From Nitrospiraceae bacterium (GTDB taxonomy: Bacteria > Nitrospirota > Nitrospiria > Nitrospirales > UBA8639), in assembly GCA_020632595.1 (NCBI GenBank), contig JACKFF010000001.1:744001-808000 (forward strand): DNA of 64,000 nt, in the 5' to 3' direction. The number at the start of each line of letters is the position of its first letter. Position 1 is the first letter of the stretch. The notes beneath the pieces were generated by a model. That model saw only the letters and a list, made by a program, of their open reading frames with translations, did not search any database and was not told the DNA's origin. Shown here piece by piece: positions 42,756 to 51,321 of this stretch. The translations under genes were made by a program, and so were the position numbers.

Positions 42756-43406
42756 CTATCCGGGTTGTGTTAGGAGAGCTACCAATCGCTCCCGAACTGC
42801 AGAAACTACCCCTGATCCATCCAATTCAGAAAGAATTCCCCTGTCCTTATAATATTGGATTAAGGGCTCAGTTTGTTTTTGATATACCACCAATCTGGAT
42901 TGAATGGTTTCCGGCTTATCATCATTTCGCTGTGTAAGGGGTATTTCACACACATTGCACACCCCCTCTTTTTTGGGTGGGATGGATCTAAGATGATATA
43001 CGGCCTTACAGTTGGGACAACTTCGTCTCCCGCTAATTCGGTCGATTATATCCGCTTGGGGAAGGGAAAAATACACCACCCGATCAATGGCCTCCCCATT
43101 CTTTTCTAAAAACGACGACAATTTATTGGCTTGAGCCACCGTCCGCGGAAATCCATCTAACAGAAAACCATTTCGACATTCAGGAGAGCCTAATTTTTCT
43201 TCAACTAACCCAATCACAACATCATCAGGAACTAATTCACCACGTTCCATAAAAAGCTTTGCTTCAGTTCCAAGTTTAGTTCGCCGTTCAACGCTCTCTC
43301 TCAGCAAATCTCCTGTGGAAAGTTTTTGAATGGAGAACTTCTTGGCGATAAAATCTGCCTGGGTTCCCTTTCCAACTCCAGGAGGGCCTAGAAAAATAAC
43401 CCTCAT
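42756..43406 (-). CDS. adk: adenylate kinase
   Basis: Converts ATP and AMP to two ADP. The P-loop GPPGVGKGTQ lies near residue 7, the AMP site in STGDLLRESV, and the core LLDGFPRTVAQA near residue 82. The LID has CPNC (near 126) and CNVC (near 146), so it is the zinc-holding long form. ATG 43406 is preferred over GTG 43418, which adds four residues. It begins four bases after the secY stop. Confidence 0.97.
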   Translation of the reverse strand: MRVIFLGPPGVGKGTQADFIAKKFSIQKLSTGDLLRESVERRTKLGTEAKLFMERGELVPDDVVIGLVEEKLGSPECRNGFLLDGFPRTVAQANKLSSFLEKNGEAIDRVVYFSLPQADIIDRISGRRSCPNCKAVYHLRSIPPKKEGVCNVCEIPLTQRNDDKPETIQSRLVVYQKQTEPLIQYYKDRGILSELDGSGVVSAVRERLVALLTQPG

Positions 43407-43410
43407 TCCA

Positions 43411-44724
43411 TTACCCACTTCTACCCTTTAAGGAACCTTTTCCAAGAAACCCTTCATAATTCCGCATGAGCATATGATTTTCAATTTGTTGTGCGGTATC
43501 CAACCCCACCCCTATGACAATCAAAAGAGAGGTACCTCCAAAATAAAAAGGCATATTTAGTCGGTAAATTAATAATTCCGGAATAACGCACACGATAGCT
43601 AAATAAATAGCTCCAGCAAATGTAATTCTGGTTAATACCTTATAAATAAAGTCTGCGGTCTTTTGCCCGGGTCGTATCCCTGGGATAAATCCACCATATT
43701 TCTTCATGTTGTCAGCCATATCGACAGGATTTAGGACTACAGCTGTATAGAAGAAACAGAAAAAAATAATCATTCCAACATATAACATTGTATACAGTAA
43801 GGACCCTGGCGCTAACTGGGACCCGATGCTTTGTACCCACGGAACTTGTATAAAACTGGCTATCGTGGCTGGAAACGCAATAATTGAGGAGGCAAAAATG
43901 GGCGGAATAACACCAGCCGTATTTATTTTCAAAGGAATATGGGTGTTTTGTCCACCGTATACCCGTCTCCCAACTATTCGTTTGGCATATTGCACCGCAA
44001 TTTTTCTTCGCCCGCTTTCCAAAAAAACAATAGCCCCCATTACTGCCAGCATAACGACACCAAGAACCAATAGTAAAAGGAGACTGATTTGTCCAACCTG
44101 GTATAGATCAAATGTTTGAACCACTGCACTTGGAAGGCTGGCAACTATCCCTGAAAAAATTATAAGAGAAATACCATTTCCAACGCCCCGTTCAGTTATT
44201 TGCTCTCCTAACCACATAAGGAAGGCTGTTCCAGCTACCAAAGTAATCACTGTCATCAATCGAAAAGACCAACCAGGATCAAGAACGAATGCTCCATCAT
44301 TCATTCCTTCCAAGCCGAGAGCAATACCAAATCCTTGAATTAAGGCAATCAGGATAGTTCCATACCTGGTGTATTGAATGATGGTTTTTCTTCCTCGTTC
44401 TCCTTCCTTTGCTAATTTGGAAAGATGCGGAACAACAACCGTAAGAAGTTGTAATATAATCGAAGCGCTGATATAGGGCATAATGCCCAATGCGAAAATC
44501 GTGAGCCTCGATAAAGCCCCTCCCGAAAAAATATCAAGGAAGCCCATGAGGGCCCCACCCCTTTCGGTGAGAAACTTGAAAAGCTCTTCATTATTGATTC
44601 CGGGCGTGGGAACATGAGCCCCAATCCGATAAACTGCAAGCATAGACAAGGTAAATATTACCCGGCTACGCAACTCCGGAATTTTGAAGATATTTTGAAG
44701 GCTCGTGATTAGCCGCTCAAGCAC
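43411..44724 (-). CDS. secY: protein translocase subunit SecY
   Basis: The pore of the Sec translocase, with ten membrane helices. The N-terminal cytosolic part FKIPELRSRVIFTL leads into the first helix; the plug and pore region GALSRLTIFALGIMPYISASI is near residue 70. Cytosolic loops with RRKIAVQYAKRIVGRR and the PVDMADNMKKYGGFIPGIRPG motif contact SecA and ribosomes. Length 437. It overlaps rplO by eight bases. Confidence 0.97.
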   Translation of the reverse strand: MLERLITSLQNIFKIPELRSRVIFTLSMLAVYRIGAHVPTPGINNEELFKFLTERGGALMGFLDIFSGGALSRLTIFALGIMPYISASIILQLLTVVVPHLSKLAKEGERGRKTIIQYTRYGTILIALIQGFGIALGLEGMNDGAFVLDPGWSFRLMTVITLVAGTAFLMWLGEQITERGVGNGISLIIFSGIVASLPSAVVQTFDLYQVGQISLLLLLVLGVVMLAVMGAIVFLESGRRKIAVQYAKRIVGRRVYGGQNTHIPLKINTAGVIPPIFASSIIAFPATIASFIQVPWVQSIGSQLAPGSLLYTMLYVGMIIFFCFFYTAVVLNPVDMADNMKKYGGFIPGIRPGQKTADFIYKVLTRITFAGAIYLAIVCVIPELLIYRLNMPFYFGGTSLLIVIGVGLDTAQQIENHMLMRNYEGFLGKGSLKGRSG

Positions 44725-45166
44725 GGCCGATCACCTTTACTTGCCCGCCGGCACTCTCAATTTTTTGTCTGGCCGTATCACTAAACTTATGTGCTTCAAC
44801 AACAATCGCGCGATCAATTTCCCCATCGCCAAGTATTTTAACCTGTGGATTTCGCCCTTTAGTTAACCCAATTTCATTGAAAACTGTTGGGTTAAAATTC
44901 ATGGTTTTTTCGTGAGAAACAAGGTCTTTAAGATTTATTACCGCATATTCTACCCGGAAAATATTTGTAAACCCACGCTTGGGCAATCTGCGGGCAAGTG
45001 GCATTTGTCCACCTTCAAAACCGGCTTGATTAGCCCGTCCAGAACGGGCTAATAACCCTTTATGGCCTTTTCCGGCCGTCTTACCTAACCCTGACCCAGG
45101 CCCACGGCCAAGGCGTTTTTTCTTGGTTTTTGAACCTGGAGACGGATGTAAATCGTGTAGTTTCAT
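44717..45166 (-). CDS. rplO: 50S ribosomal protein L15
   Basis: L15 organises the central region of the large subunit. Start MKLHDLHPSPGSKTKKKRLGRGPGSGLGKT (in outline) and GFEGGQMPLARRLPKRGF are typical, and the C-terminal domain ends with AGGQVKVIGRA. Length 149. It overlaps rpmD by four bases and secY by eight, so translation is coupled across all three. Confidence 0.97.
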   Translation of the reverse strand: MKLHDLHPSPGSKTKKKRLGRGPGSGLGKTAGKGHKGLLARSGRANQAGFEGGQMPLARRLPKRGFTNIFRVEYAVINLKDLVSHEKTMNFNPTVFNEIGLTKGRNPQVKILGDGEIDRAIVVEAHKFSDTARQKIESAGGQVKVIGRA

Positions 45167-45351
45167 GAAACAGCAACCTCAATAAGATGCCTGACCTTAT
45201 AAATTAATCCACGTACCTGTTTTGTATCAGGACGACTGACAGTCTGTCCGATTTTCCTAAGTCCGAGCCCCAATAAAACCAAACGCATCTTATCTGGATG
45301 GCCTATTGTGCTTCGCTTTAATGTGATTGAGAGATTGGTTGGTGTCACCAT
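45163..45351 (-). CDS. rpmD: 50S ribosomal protein L30
   Basis: A 62-residue protein with the L30 core: LSITLKRSTIGHPDKMR, LGLGLRKIGQTVSRPDTKQVRG in outline, and a C-terminal KVRHLIEV. ATG 45351 (GGAA upstream) is chosen; the frame to 45444 is a shadow over the end of rpsE. It sits between rpsE (37 bases) and rplO (overlap). Confidence 0.95.
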   Translation of the reverse strand: MVTPTNLSITLKRSTIGHPDKMRLVLLGLGLRKIGQTVSRPDTKQVRGLIYKVRHLIEVAVS

Positions 45352-45388
45352 GATTTCCAGGGTTCCCCACTGATTATTTGAATATCTA

Positions 45389-45883
45389 TTAATCTTCCAT
45401 TCCGACGGCAGTTCGCCGCATTTCTCGTACCTCATAGGGATCACGCAACTGGCTCAAGCCTTCAATAGTTGCCCTCACCGCATTAAACGGATTACCACGA
45501 CCTAGGGTTTTCGCAACGATATTCTGTGCACCAGCCACCTCCAATAGGGAACGGACGGCTCCTCCGGCGATGATACCCGTACCCTGTTTGGCCGGTTTTA
45601 GGACAATGTGCTCTCCACCAAAATACCCATGCACCTCATGGGGGATAGTATTAGATTTGAGAGGAATCCTGATAAGATTTTTTTTTGCATGTGCCACGGC
45701 CTTAGCTATGGCAGATGGAACTTCGGTCGCTTTTCCTTTTCCTACACCAACCCAACCATCGCCATCGCCCACAACCACCAGGGCGGAAAAGGAAAACCGT
45801 TTTCCCCCTTTCACCACTTTGGCCACACGGTTAATTACCACCGGCTTATCTTTTAGATTGAGCTCTTCAACATTAACCCTCAC
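45389..45883 (-). CDS. rpsE: 30S ribosomal protein S5
   Basis: S5 supports mRNA decoding fidelity and the small-subunit helicase. The N-terminal double-stranded RNA-binding part has NRVAKVVKGGKRFSFSALVVVGD (in outline) and VGVGKGKATEVPSAI; the C-terminal domain has GTGIIAGGAVRSLLEVAG. Length 164. It lies 45 bases after rplR. Confidence 0.97.
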   Translation of the reverse strand: MRVNVEELNLKDKPVVINRVAKVVKGGKRFSFSALVVVGDGDGWVGVGKGKATEVPSAIAKAVAHAKKNLIRIPLKSNTIPHEVHGYFGGEHIVLKPAKQGTGIIAGGAVRSLLEVAGAQNIVAKTLGRGNPFNAVRATIEGLSQLRDPYEVREMRRTAVGMED

Positions 45884-45928
45884 AGAAGTGAATCCTTCCC
45901 TTTAGCTAAATTTGAGGCAGGAGCCAGA

Positions 45929-46294
45929 TTAGAATTTCAACCCACCTGCACGAGCGGCATCAGCCAATGCCTTTACCCGGCCATGATACAATCTGCCACC
46001 GCGATCAAAAACCACTAGTTCAATAGGTATAGCCTTTGCCCGTTCCGCAATTGCCTGTCCCACCATCTTCGCTGCCTCAACATTCCCACCAGATCTTAAT
46101 TTATCTTTTAATCCAGGGTCACAGGATGATGCCGAAACCAAGGTACGACCATCTGCATCATCAATAATTTGAGCATAAATATGAGAATTACTTCTAAAAA
46201 CACTTAATCGTGGACGAGAAGATAATCCTACAATGCGCAACCGCACCCGCCGACTCCGCTTATCCAATCTTTTTTGTTTTTCCAGTATATTCAC
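45929..46294 (-). CDS. rplR: 50S ribosomal protein L18
   Basis: L18 binds 5S rRNA. The basic N-terminal arm KQKRLDKRSRRVRLRI leads to RPRLSVFRSNSHIYAQIIDD and the end FDRGGRLYHGRVKALADAAR, all family marks. Length 121. It starts nine bases after rplF. Confidence 0.97.
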   Translation of the reverse strand: MNILEKQKRLDKRSRRVRLRIVGLSSRPRLSVFRSNSHIYAQIIDDADGRTLVSASSCDPGLKDKLRSGGNVEAAKMVGQAIAERAKAIPIELVVFDRGGRLYHGRVKALADAARAGGLKF

Positions 46295-46303
46295 AAGTTC
46301 AAC

Positions 46304-46843
46304 CTACTTTTTTCCGGCTTTGCCAGCTTTTTTACGAAGGACTTCACCAACATATTTTATACCTTTTTGCTTATACACATCCGGAACTTTCATACTTCTG
46401 ATTTGAGCTGCCACAAGACTGACCATTCGTTTATCAATTCCCTTAAGGGAAATTGATGTTTGCTTGTCAACAGAGGCCTCTACTCCTTTTGGCAATTTTA
46501 TTGACACCGGATGAGCATACCCGACAGAAAAGCTTAATTCATTCCCTTGAATTTGCGCTCTGTATCCAACACCCATCACTTCAAGGTTTTCCTTGAAACC
46601 ATCCTTGACCCCCTTTAACTGATTAGCGAGTTCTGCCCTGGTCAGTCCATGTAGCGCCTTTAGTTTTGCTGAATCATCGTTTCTTGACAACGAAACTTCT
46701 TCCTTTTCTACACTAGCTTCTATCCCTGGGCTCAGATCCCACTGGAGTTGGCCAAGCGGACCCTTTACAAAAACGTTCCGGTCGATGACCTGCACTTCGA
46801 CACCTTTGGGAATTGATATCGGCTTTCGTCCAATCCTCGACAT
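46304..46843 (-). CDS. rplF: 50S ribosomal protein L6
   Basis: L6 sits at the base of the factor-binding stalk. Two copies of the L6 fold are present; the start MSRIGRKPISIPKGV and the second-domain GYAHPVSIKLPKGVE and YKQKGIKYVGEVLRKKAGK (in outline) are diagnostic. Length 179. It lies 45 bases after rpsH and nine before rplR. Confidence 0.97.
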   Translation of the reverse strand: MSRIGRKPISIPKGVEVQVIDRNVFVKGPLGQLQWDLSPGIEASVEKEEVSLSRNDDSAKLKALHGLTRAELANQLKGVKDGFKENLEVMGVGYRAQIQGNELSFSVGYAHPVSIKLPKGVEASVDKQTSISLKGIDKRMVSLVAAQIRSMKVPDVYKQKGIKYVGEVLRKKAGKAGKK

Positions 46844-46888
46844 GTTTAACCTATTAAGTAAGAATTCAAGTAAATAAGGTATCCAGCA

Positions 46889-47296
46889 TCACCACACATG
46901 ACATAAAACTTCACCGCCGACTTGAGACCTCCGACATTGTTCATCAGTCAATAAACCTCGGTCAGTAGTCAGAATTGCCATACCCAATCCCCGCATCACC
47001 CGTGGAAGGTCTTCCTTCCCGGCATATACTCTACAACCAGGCTTACTGATCCTTTTTATACCAGTTATAAATGATTTTTTTTGGCGACCAGGAGAATATC
47101 GAAGGGAAACTTCAATAACTGGGTGCCCATTGGTACCCGTAGCCGCTTTGTAGTCACGAATGAATCCCTCTTCCTTAAAAATTCGGAGGATATCTTTTTT
47201 CACACGAGAAGATGGGATTTTAACCAGATCGTGGCCTCGGCGTCCCGCATTTTGGATTCGCACGAATAAATCTGCGAGAGGATCAGTCATCGACAT
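46889..47296 (-). CDS. rpsH: 30S ribosomal protein S8
   Basis: S8 binds the central domain of 16S rRNA and in enterobacteria represses the spc operon. TDPLADLFVRIQNAGRRG at the start and the closing TDRGLLTDEQCRRSQVGGEVLCHVW (in outline) are the family signatures. Length 135. It is 63 bases after the S14 gene. Confidence 0.97.
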   Translation of the reverse strand: MSMTDPLADLFVRIQNAGRRGHDLVKIPSSRVKKDILRIFKEEGFIRDYKAATGTNGHPVIEVSLRYSPGRQKKSFITGIKRISKPGCRVYAGKEDLPRVMRGLGMAILTTDRGLLTDEQCRRSQVGGEVLCHVW

Positions 47297-47359
47297 GCTA
47301 AAAACCTCATATTTAATTATTTGCCAATTTACTAACCAAAACTGCTTACCACCAATACG

Positions 47360-47545
47360 CTACCAACTGGATTTGGTTACGCCAGGAATATCACCACGCA
47401 AACTTAGAAAACGAAAACATATCCGACACATAAGGAAGCGACGCAAAAATCCTCTCACCCGCCCACAAAGGGGACAACGATTATAGTGGCGACATGTGAA
47501 TTTAGGCTTTCGCTTAGCCTTATTTTTTAGTGCTAACCTTGACAC
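47360..47545 (-). CDS. rpsZ: 30S ribosomal protein S14, zinc-binding type Z
   Basis: A 61-residue S14 with the zinc site CPLC near residue 24 and CRIC near 40, and the conserved end GDIPGVTKSSW. The short zinc form is typical of many non-proteobacteria; the long form lacks these cysteines. It lies 18 bases after rplE. Confidence 0.96.
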   Translation of the reverse strand: MSRLALKNKAKRKPKFTCRHYNRCPLCGRVRGFLRRFLMCRICFRFLSLRGDIPGVTKSSW

Positions 47546-47563
47546 GTTCGCTCCTTTCCCTCC

Positions 47564-48190
47564 TTAGGGTTTCCTAAAAGGCATTCCCAAGTGGGCCAAT
47601 AAAGATTTGGCTTCATCATTCCGTTGAGCGGTGGTAACAAACGTAATATCCATCCCATGGATTGATGCAACATCATCATATTTTATTTCAGGAAACGCCA
47701 GCTGTTCTTTTAAGCCGAGCGTATAGTTCCCTCGTCCATCGAAAGCTTTTGAGGAGATCCCACGAAAATCACGGATTCTTGGCAAAGCAACAGATACCAA
47801 CCGGTCTAAAAACTCATGCATCCTTGCGCCCCTTAAGGTGACCTTCGCTCCTATTGGAATTCCTTCACGCAATTTAAATCCCGCGATGGCTTTTTTTGAC
47901 CTAGTCAACACAGGCTTTTGTCCGGTTATTTGCTCAAGCTCGGCTGCGGCACTTTCCAATAATTTTACATTTTGAACCGCTTCCCCCATACCAATATTTA
48001 AGACAATTCTTTCCACTCGAGGTACCTGCATTGGATTTTTATACCCAAATTCTTTCATCATGGCAGGGATAACTTTTTCATGGTACATCGCCTTTAACCG
48101 TGGAACATAATCCTTCGGTTTAACTGCGGTTGAACCCACCGGTTTTTCTTTTGCCTTGACTGCTTCTTTGGCTACAGATTTTGATTTCAT
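47564..48190 (-). CDS. rplE: 50S ribosomal protein L5 with an N-terminal extension
   Basis: L5 binds 5S rRNA and contacts the P-site tRNA. Family marks are MQVPRVERIVLNIGMGEA, GQKPVLTRSKKAIAGFKLREG and GRGNYTLGLKEQLAFPEI (near residue 155). At 208 residues it is some 27 longer than usual; the extra part is a Lys/Ala/Pro-rich N-terminal tail (KSKSVAKEAVKAKEKP). Its start overlaps the rplX stop by one base, which supports the long form. Confidence 0.96.
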   Translation of the reverse strand: MKSKSVAKEAVKAKEKPVGSTAVKPKDYVPRLKAMYHEKVIPAMMKEFGYKNPMQVPRVERIVLNIGMGEAVQNVKLLESAAAELEQITGQKPVLTRSKKAIAGFKLREGIPIGAKVTLRGARMHEFLDRLVSVALPRIRDFRGISSKAFDGRGNYTLGLKEQLAFPEIKYDDVASIHGMDITFVTTAQRNDEAKSLLAHLGMPFRKP

Positions 48191-48522
48191 CAGCTTTTAT
48201 CCAGAACTTCAGTTTGAGCTTTTTGATAAACACGGACTTTCCGTCCATCCTCAAAAGTTTTCATTTTAATTCTTGAAGGTTTTTTAACAGATTCACAAAA
48301 TGCCATGACATTGGAAATGGACATAAAGCCCTCTCGTTCAAGGATTCCCCCTTGCTTATTTTTAGCGTTTGGCTTTGTATGCCGCTTTATAATATTGAGC
48401 TTTTCAACTGTGACTCTGGCATCTTTTGTTTGAACCTGGAGAACTTTCCCCGTCTTACCACGCTCCCTGCCAGCGATCACCATCACCGTATCGCCCTTTT
48501 TAATTCTAAATTTTTCAGCCAT
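48190..48522 (-). CDS. rplX: 50S ribosomal protein L24
   Basis: L24 is an assembly initiator near the exit tunnel. The KOW motif KGDTVMVIAGRERGKTGKVLQV (in outline) is followed by VEKLNIIKRHTKPN and QGGILEREGFMSISNV. Length 110. It starts ten bases after rplN and overlaps rplE by one base. Confidence 0.97.
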   Translation of the reverse strand: MAEKFRIKKGDTVMVIAGRERGKTGKVLQVQTKDARVTVEKLNIIKRHTKPNAKNKQGGILEREGFMSISNVMAFCESVKKPSRIKMKTFEDGRKVRVYQKAQTEVLDKS

Positions 48523-48532
48523 ACAATCTACC

Positions 48533-48901
48533 CTAAATAACTTCTGGAGCCAGAGATATAATTTTCATATACTTTTTCTTCCTTAATTCTCTTGCAACGG
48601 GCCCAAAGATACGAGTCCCAACAGGATCACCCTGAGCATTCACTAAAACACACGCATTCCGGTCAAATTTAATATGGGAACCATCTTCCCTTCGGCGGCC
48701 TTTTTTAGTACGAACGATAACGGCCTTCATGACGTCACCTTTTTTAACCGATGCCTTTGGGATTGCCTCTTTTACGGCCACAACAATGATATCCCCTAAG
48801 GATCCATATCGACGCTTCGTTCCCCCAAGGACATGAAAACACATTACATTTTTTGCACCTGAATTATCGGCCACATCAAGATAAGTATAATTTTGTATCA
48901 T
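48533..48901 (-). CDS. rplN: 50S ribosomal protein L14
   Basis: L14 forms an intersubunit bridge. Marks are MIQNYTYLDVADNSGAKNVMC, GDIIVVAVKEAIPKASVKKGDV and GTRIFGPVARELR. Length 122 is exact for the family. It lies 57 bases after rpsQ and ten before rplX. Confidence 0.97.
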   Translation of the reverse strand: MIQNYTYLDVADNSGAKNVMCFHVLGGTKRRYGSLGDIIVVAVKEAIPKASVKKGDVMKAVIVRTKKGRRREDGSHIKFDRNACVLVNAQGDPVGTRIFGPVARELRKKKYMKIISLAPEVI

Positions 48902-48958
48902 CAGGTATCTCTAATTCTTTTTAACAGAAGAAATATTTAAAACACATAATCCTGGAAA

Positions 48959-49225
48959 CTACGAGGCCACGCGTTTATTTAAAACCTCAGAAACTCGCCA
49001 GTGCTTGGTCTTACTTAAAGGTCGCGCATAGACGATATGAACCTGATCTCCTATCTGGCATTGATTCACTTCATCATGAGCCTTCAACCTTGTTTTCCTT
49101 CTCAACACTTTTCCATACAAAGAATGCCGTTCTATGCGAACAACTTCAACCACGACGGTTTTTTGCATTTTATTACTAACTACTTTTCCCGTAAGTGATC
49201 GAGGCAGAGCCCTGGTCTGTGTCAT
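48959..49225 (-). CDS. rpsQ: 30S ribosomal protein S17
   Basis: S17 binds the 5' domain of 16S rRNA. OB-fold marks are RSLTGKVVSNKMQKTVVVEV, HSLYGKVLRRKTRLKAHDE and ARPLSKTKHWRV. ATG 49225 gives 88 residues; the TTG at 49246 lies inside the ribosome binding site AAGGAAAG and is not the start. It is 33 bases after rpmC. Confidence 0.96.
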   Translation of the reverse strand: MTQTRALPRSLTGKVVSNKMQKTVVVEVVRIERHSLYGKVLRRKTRLKAHDEVNQCQIGDQVHIVYARPLSKTKHWRVSEVLNKRVAS

Positions 49226-49258
49226 AATTAAATAACTTTCCTTCAAAGTCCTGGTTAA

Positions 49259-49453
49259 CTAATTAGCCTTTTGGCGAAGAACAGTTTTAACCCTGGCGAT
49301 ATCTTTTCTTGTCTCACGTATTCTCATAGGATTTTCCATTCGTCCCAATGCCAATTGACTTCTAAAATGAAACAACTCCTGTTTCAACTTATTTATTTTC
49401 TCAAACAATTCACTTTTTTCTAAATTTTTCAATTCGTCCATTTCCATATCCAA
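49259..49453 (-). CDS. rpmC: 50S ribosomal protein L29
   Basis: A 64-residue two-helix protein at the tunnel exit, near the signal-recognition docking site. Marks are LEKSELFEKINKLKQELFHFR and IRETRKDIARVKTVL. It starts three bases after the rplP stop and precedes rpsQ by 33. Confidence 0.96.
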   Translation of the reverse strand: MDMEMDELKNLEKSELFEKINKLKQELFHFRSQLALGRMENPMRIRETRKDIARVKTVLRQKAN

Positions 49454-49456
49454 TAC

Positions 49457-49879
49457 CTACAAAACGGGTATTTCCCCACGAATAACAAATTTTGTGGCCA
49501 CCGGTAATTTATGCCCTGCCAAACGCAAGGCCTCTTCCGCAACGGTTTGCGAAACATCATCCATTTCAAACAAAATTCTTCCTGATTTTACCGGAGCAAC
49601 CCAATATTCAGGGTTTCCCTTTCCTTTTCCCATTCGAACTTCGGCTGGCTTCTTGGTAATAGGCTTATCGGGGAATATTCTGGTCCAAATTCGCCCACCC
49701 CTTTTGACGTGTCTGGTCATCGCGATACGAGCAGCCTCGATTTGTCTGGCCGTTATCCTTCCGGGCTCCATGGCTTTCAGGCCGAAAACTCCATACGCGA
49801 TTTCCCCCCCACGGTAGGCCTTTCCACGCATACGGCCCTTTTGGACCTTTCTGAATTTAACCCTTTTCGGAGCTAACAT
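49457..49879 (-). CDS. rplP: 50S ribosomal protein L16
   Basis: L16 helps place A-site tRNA. Marks are MLAPKRVKFRKVQKGRMRG, GEIAYGVFGLKAMEPGRITARQIEA, VKRGGRIWTRIFPDKPITKKP and MGKGKGNPEYWVAPVKSG (given in pieces). Length 140. It lies 38 bases after rpsC. Confidence 0.97.
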   Translation of the reverse strand: MLAPKRVKFRKVQKGRMRGKAYRGGEIAYGVFGLKAMEPGRITARQIEAARIAMTRHVKRGGRIWTRIFPDKPITKKPAEVRMGKGKGNPEYWVAPVKSGRILFEMDDVSQTVAEEALRLAGHKLPVATKFVIRGEIPVL

Positions 49880-49917
49880 CTTTCAAATACTCCAATCACT
49901 TAGATCATTACCATCTT

Positions 49918-50583
49918 TTATAGAAAACCCAATGAAGGCTCTGACTTTTCCAAAGAAGGAATTTGAGCATCTCCTTTAAATATCCACGCCTTAACTCCAA
50001 TTTGGCCCATGGCCGTTTTGGCTTCCGCAAATCCATATTCAACATCCGCCCTGAGAGTATGAAGGGGCACTCGACCCTCTCGATACCACTCAGTTCTGGC
50101 GATTTCATGTCCTCCCAGCCGACCTGCGCAATACACCTTAATCCCCAAAGCACCAAGTCTCAAAGCAGAAGCAACGCTTCGCTTCAACGCACGACGAAAA
50201 GAGACCCGCTTCTCCAATTGGGTGGCAATATTCTCCGCAACTAGCTGAGCATCCAATTCTGGCTTCTTAATTTCCTTCACGGTAACGAAAACTTCATTGC
50301 CATATTCTTTTTCAAGAGTGGCTTTCAATTTATCAACCTCAGCACCCTTTCTACCTATGATAATCCCGGGACGGGCAGTGTGTATGATTAATTTAAGTTG
50401 GTTACCAGATCGTTCTATTTCCACGCTGGATATGCCAGCATGATACAATCGCTTTTTAACAACGTCCCTAATCGACAAATCCTGGTGAAGCAATTTTGCA
50501 AAATCTTTTTTTGCATACCATCTCGAATGCCATGTTCTGGTATAGCCCAGTCTAAAACCATACGGGTGCGTCTTTTGACCCAT
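49918..50583 (-). CDS. rpsC: 30S ribosomal protein S3
   Basis: S3 lines the mRNA entry channel and has helicase activity with S4 and S5. Marks are MGQKTHPYGFRLGYTRTWHS, the KH domain with ARPGIIIGRKGAEVDKL near residue 70, and the C-terminal domain with GRLGGHEIARTEWYREGRVPLHTL. Length 221. It lies 46 bases after rplV. Confidence 0.97.
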   Translation of the reverse strand: MGQKTHPYGFRLGYTRTWHSRWYAKKDFAKLLHQDLSIRDVVKKRLYHAGISSVEIERSGNQLKLIIHTARPGIIIGRKGAEVDKLKATLEKEYGNEVFVTVKEIKKPELDAQLVAENIATQLEKRVSFRRALKRSVASALRLGALGIKVYCAGRLGGHEIARTEWYREGRVPLHTLRADVEYGFAEAKTAMGQIGVKAWIFKGDAQIPSLEKSEPSLGFL

Positions 50584-50629
50584 CTATTCTTTCTCCCCCC
50601 TTGACTCCCAAGTTTTGAAAAATAGGCTC

Positions 50630-50968
50630 TTAACCAGCCGGACTCACAACAATGGTTATATGACTCGTTCTTTTATGAATAGGGTTAGCCCTTCCCATTG
50701 ATCGAGGGCGAAAGCGCTTGTATGTGGGACCACCGTCTACAAACGCCCTAGCGATTCTAAGATTTTCAGGATCACCCAAATCTTTCTGACCTGCGTTAGA
50801 AATTGCTGAAAAGAGTAATTGCTCAACCACTCTAGCTGCTGACCTTGGTGTATACTTCAATACGGCTAATGCTTCAGCCGCATTTCTCCCCCTAACCATA
50901 TCAACAATCAACCTTGCTTTACGTGGGGCCAATCTTACGTGTCGAAGAATTGCTTTAGCTTCCGCCAT
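50630..50968 (-). CDS. rplV: 50S ribosomal protein L22
   Basis: L22 lines the exit tunnel with its long hairpin. Marks are LRHVRLAPRKARLIVDMVRG, RAFVDGGPTYKRFRPRSMGRAN (in pieces) and a TSHITIVV end. Length 112. It lies 50 bases after rpsS. Confidence 0.97.
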   Translation of the reverse strand: MAEAKAILRHVRLAPRKARLIVDMVRGRNAAEALAVLKYTPRSAARVVEQLLFSAISNAGQKDLGDPENLRIARAFVDGGPTYKRFRPRSMGRANPIHKRTSHITIVVSPAG

Positions 50969-51018
50969 ATTTGCTCTACCTTGCTCAAATACCTTTGACT
51001 TATTAGAACCGATTTTTT

Positions 51019-51306
51019 TTACTTTAACGCAACGGCCTTTTCACTCCTTGCATGACCATGCCCTTTAAAGAATCTGGTTGGAGCGAATTCACCTAATTTA
51101 TGACCCACCATATTGTCCGTAACAAAAACCGGGATAAATTTTTTCCCGTTATGAACCGCAAAAGTCAAACCGATCATATCTGGAATAATAGTCGACCGCC
51201 TGGACCAGGTTTTTATAACCTTAGATTCTTTTCCCTCCCTGGCTTTATCAACTTTTTTTGCAATATGGTCATCAACAAATGGCCCTTTATGAACTGACCT
51301 TGGCAT
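51019..51306 (-). CDS. rpsS: 30S ribosomal protein S19
   Basis: S19 in the small-subunit head contacts S13 and tRNA. Marks are MPRSVHKGPFVDDHIAKKV, TWSRRSTIIPDMIGLTFAVHNG and HKLGEFAPTRFFKGH. Length 95. It lies 15 bases after rplB. Confidence 0.97.
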   Translation of the reverse strand: MPRSVHKGPFVDDHIAKKVDKAREGKESKVIKTWSRRSTIIPDMIGLTFAVHNGKKFIPVFVTDNMVGHKLGEFAPTRFFKGHGHARSEKAVALK

Positions 51307-51321
51307 CGATTCCCCCTTAAA